15,218 nt of DNA. It comes from Acidobacteria bacterium UBA823 (GTDB taxonomy: Bacteria > Acidobacteriota > Vicinamibacteria > Vicinamibacterales > UBA823). A program made the position numbers and the translations under genes. Shown piece after piece: positions 14,685 through 15,218 of the stretch (the stretch's first letter is position 1; the number at the start of each line of letters is the position of its first letter). Location of the stretch: assembly GCA_002296225.1 (NCBI GenBank), contig DBHR01000058.1:1-15218 (forward strand), given 5' to 3'. The notes under the pieces were generated by a model. The model was not told where the DNA came from and did no database searches. It saw only the letters and a program-made list of their open reading frames with translations.

Positions 14685-15218
14685 CTACTCGGACGATGCC
14701 GTCGTCGTTGGTTTCCCGTTTCCCGCAGGTGTTTGCGGAAAGATGATGGACATTACCCAAATCAGTCCGGCGATGATCAGCGCCAGTGTTCCCCATCGCA
14801 GTAGGGTGGACAGCAATAAAAGGTCGAACGCCGGCAGCTGGAGCGGTAGCTCAAACAGGGTTAGTGCTGTCGCCCGTTCGCTCATCCAGTGCCAGCCTGT
14901 ATGGGCTACTAGTGCTGACAGGAGCACTGCGCCGATGCTTTCGGGCACCACAAATCTAAACAACAGGCTGAGCACCGGGACCAGTACGATGAGGACGCTC
15001 AGCTGACCGAGTTCGACTCCGAGGTTGAAGGAGAGGAGCGACATGAGTAGGTGAGAGCCAGCGAATTGGAGCGTCTCGCGTAACGCGAACGAAAACCCGA
15101 ATCCGTGAACGAGGCCGAATCCAAAGGTGATCAACCAGCGGCGGCGCAGTTTGACTCCGATGATGTTTTCCACAGCCATGTACACGATCGAGAGCGCAAT
15201 CGCTGTTTCCACCAACGG
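14685..15218 (-). CDS. HupE/UreJ-family-2-like membrane protein (partial, N-terminus beyond right edge)
   Basis: C-terminal 177 residues of a polytopic inner-membrane protein; the frame is open to the right edge, so the true start is outside. About five transmembrane segments are visible. The family-type stretches are VETAIALSIVYMAVENI near the visible start, FGFGLVHGFGFSFAL and LLSFNLGVELGQL, which match the HupE/UreJ_2 group. The His in LVHGFGF and the Asn/Glu in FNLGVELGQ are the conserved polar residues inside membrane helices. HupE/UreJ proteins are linked to nickel handling, but for this sub-family transport is unproven and no hydrogenase or urease gene is in view. The tail after the last helix is a short Pro/Thr/Ser-rich cytoplasmic or periplasmic end. 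The gene precedes the methyltransferase by 43 bases on the same strand. Confidence 0.85.
   Translation of the reverse strand, partial: PLVETAIALSIVYMAVENIIGVKLRRRWLITFGFGLVHGFGFSFALRETLQFAGSHLLMSLLSFNLGVELGQLSVLIVLVPVLSLLFRFVVPESIGAVLLSALVAHTGWHWMSERATALTLFELPLQLPAFDLLLLSTLLRWGTLALIIAGLIWVMSIIFPQTPAGNGKPTTTASSE

Overview
The window is a gene-dense, GC-rich (roughly 60%, by eye) bacterial chromosomal stretch with eleven protein genes, two of them cut by the window edges. I see no tRNA, rRNA, CRISPR array, insertion sequence or phage gene. The content suggests an aerobic heterotroph of the Acidobacteriota (Vicinamibacteria-like), or less likely a planctomycete-type relative. The reasons are the neighbouring genes for a DUF1587/1595/1592/1588/1585 cytochrome-like protein and a DUF1552 (HXXSHH) protein, the exported ankyrin protein, and the many exported peptidases and oxidoreductases. 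This assignment is inference from gene content, not from a marker gene.

Layout, left to right. 1-1454 (minus): 5' part of a PQQ-dependent dehydrogenase, cut at the left edge. 1455-1715: divergent intergenic region. 1716-3110 (plus): exported M24 metallopeptidase, the only plus-strand gene. 3111-3204: short convergent gap with a weak hairpin. From 3205 to the right edge every gene is on the minus strand. In transcription order from the right edge these are: a HupE/UreJ-like membrane protein (partial), a SAM methyltransferase, a sulfatase-fold lipoprotein, an exported MBL-fold hydrolase, an exported M28 peptidase, the DUF1592-family cytochrome-like protein, the DUF1552 protein, an exported ankyrin-repeat protein, and a Tat-exported FAD amine oxidase-like protein. 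Gaps are 7-94 bases, so one or a few operons are likely. The closest unit is cytochrome-like / DUF1552 / ankyrin / oxidase, with gaps of 28, 22 and 34 bases.

Nine of the eleven proteins carry a Sec, Tat or lipoprotein export signal, so most of this locus acts in the periplasm or outside the cell. The most interesting unit is the four-gene set at 3205-10107. It combines a protein with two haem-binding CxxCH motifs, a Tat-exported protein of unknown function, an exported ankyrin scaffold ending in a CxxC motif, and a Tat-exported flavoprotein. Together they look like an uncharacterised periplasmic redox module; this is inference from co-location and export signals. Other oddities are a sulfatase-fold protein with Thr where the formylglycine Cys should be, a sarcosine-oxidase-like protein lacking the flavin-linking Cys, and a perfect 15-bp inverted repeat inside the DUF1552 gene.
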